Of a DNA stretch of 6,309 nt, positions 5,932 to 6,309 are shown one piece after another. Numbering within the stretch: the stretch's first letter is position 1; the number at the start of each line of letters is the position of its first letter. Below the pieces are notes generated by a model, which worked only from the letters and a program-made list of their open reading frames with translations, made no database searches and was not told where the DNA came from. This DNA comes from Planctomycetota bacterium. Its GTDB lineage: Bacteria > Planctomycetota > Planctomycetia > Pirellulales > Pirellulaceae. A program made the translations under genes and the position numbers. The stretch covers positions 1-6,309 of the forward strand of contig JAJSAJ010001040.1 of NCBI GenBank assembly GCA_024274855.1, in the 5' to 3' direction.

Positions 5932-6309
5932 CTACGGCATTGGAACATTCTTGAAGACCAATGCGCGACGGTCGCCTTCATCGCCAAACGAAAAACGGAA
6001 TGTGACAGTATCAGACTCTTGAGTCTTACCCGACAATGTGAAGAGGTAGACCTTAGTCTTCGGCGATGAGCCTTTCGGCGTTTCCGTTGGGAAGATGGGG
6101 GCGCGAAGTGGCGAATAATGAAGATCCATTTCCGCAAGTCCGCTGATCCGGCTTATGTGGATGTGACCGTTCGTTTCAATGCTGATTCTGCCAGGTAGCT
6201 CCGTACCGTCAGCCGTTTCGGCTTTGAAGCCCCAAGGCTCGTCTTTATCGGTGAGTTTCTCGATAACAGTTGCCACACGCATCCATGGAACTGCATTGTT
6301 GCCGGGGGC
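5932..6309 (-). CDS. Unrecognised protein, C-terminal 125 residues, 5' end outside window
   Basis: The open frame runs from the right edge to a TAG at 5932. An ATG occurs at 6282, but there is no Shine-Dalgarno site before it, and the preceding codons (APGNNAVPW) read smoothly into it, so the gene very likely starts beyond the window. The sequence alternates polar and hydrophobic residues as in a beta-sheet domain (GRISIETNGHIHISRI, then SDTVTFRFSFGDEGD and a short VFKNVPMP tail). No transmembrane segment, cysteine or catalytic motif is visible. Composition looks like a real protein, unlike the Arg/Ser-rich frames on the other strand. I do not recognise the family. It converges on the metallophosphoesterase gene and is not in its operon. 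Confidence 0.55.
   Translation of the reverse strand, partial: APGNNAVPWMRVATVIEKLTDKDEPWGFKAETADGTELPGRISIETNGHIHISRISGLAEMDLHYSPLRAPIFPTETPKGSSPKTKVYLFTLSGKTQESDTVTFRFSFGDEGDRRALVFKNVPMP

Noticed and set aside
5707..6069. Plus-strand open frame of 120 codons after the metallophosphoesterase
   Set aside because: Arg- and Ser-rich composition, no ribosome binding site, and largely antisense to the better-looking minus-strand frame.

Overview
The window is moderately GC-rich and carries parts or all of six protein-coding genes, most of them predicted to be exported or enzymes of extracellular polymer breakdown. No rRNA, tRNA, CRISPR array, transposase or phage gene was seen. The mix (DUF4185/BNR-type propeller, exported nucleoside hydrolase, GH42-type glycosidase, parallel beta-helix protein, exported metallophosphoesterase, clear Shine-Dalgarno sites, long gaps) resembles a member of the Planctomycetota/PVC group. 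That placement is an impression from gene content, not a phylogenetic result.

Left half (1-3253, minus strand). Reading leftwards: a GH42-type glycoside hydrolase fragment that keeps its trimerisation and C-terminal domains but lacks almost all of its catalytic barrel (2339-3253). Then comes about 650 bp without a supported gene, holding several inverted repeats. Then an exported nucleoside hydrolase of the DxD...DD family (741-1691), followed 31 bp later by an exported beta-propeller protein with one exact Asp box (1-709, cut by the window edge). The last two look like one operon, each with a strong Shine-Dalgarno sequence.

Right half (3267-6309). A parallel beta-helix protein on the plus strand (3267-4541) has no signal peptide and no convincing start codon. 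It is followed 70 bp later by an exported calcineurin-type metallophosphoesterase (4612-5703) whose last metal motif is degenerate. A 228-bp convergent gap with a possible weak minus-strand terminator separates it from the C-terminal end of an unrecognised minus-strand protein (5932 to the right edge).

The strongest observation is the point near 3254-3314, where two genes meet head to head and both have lost their 5' ends, with no intergenic space. This is either a real rearrangement breakpoint that broke two genes or an assembly/amplification chimera. Until that is settled, the left and right halves should not be read as one functional locus. I did not find convincing evidence of a new multi-gene system.
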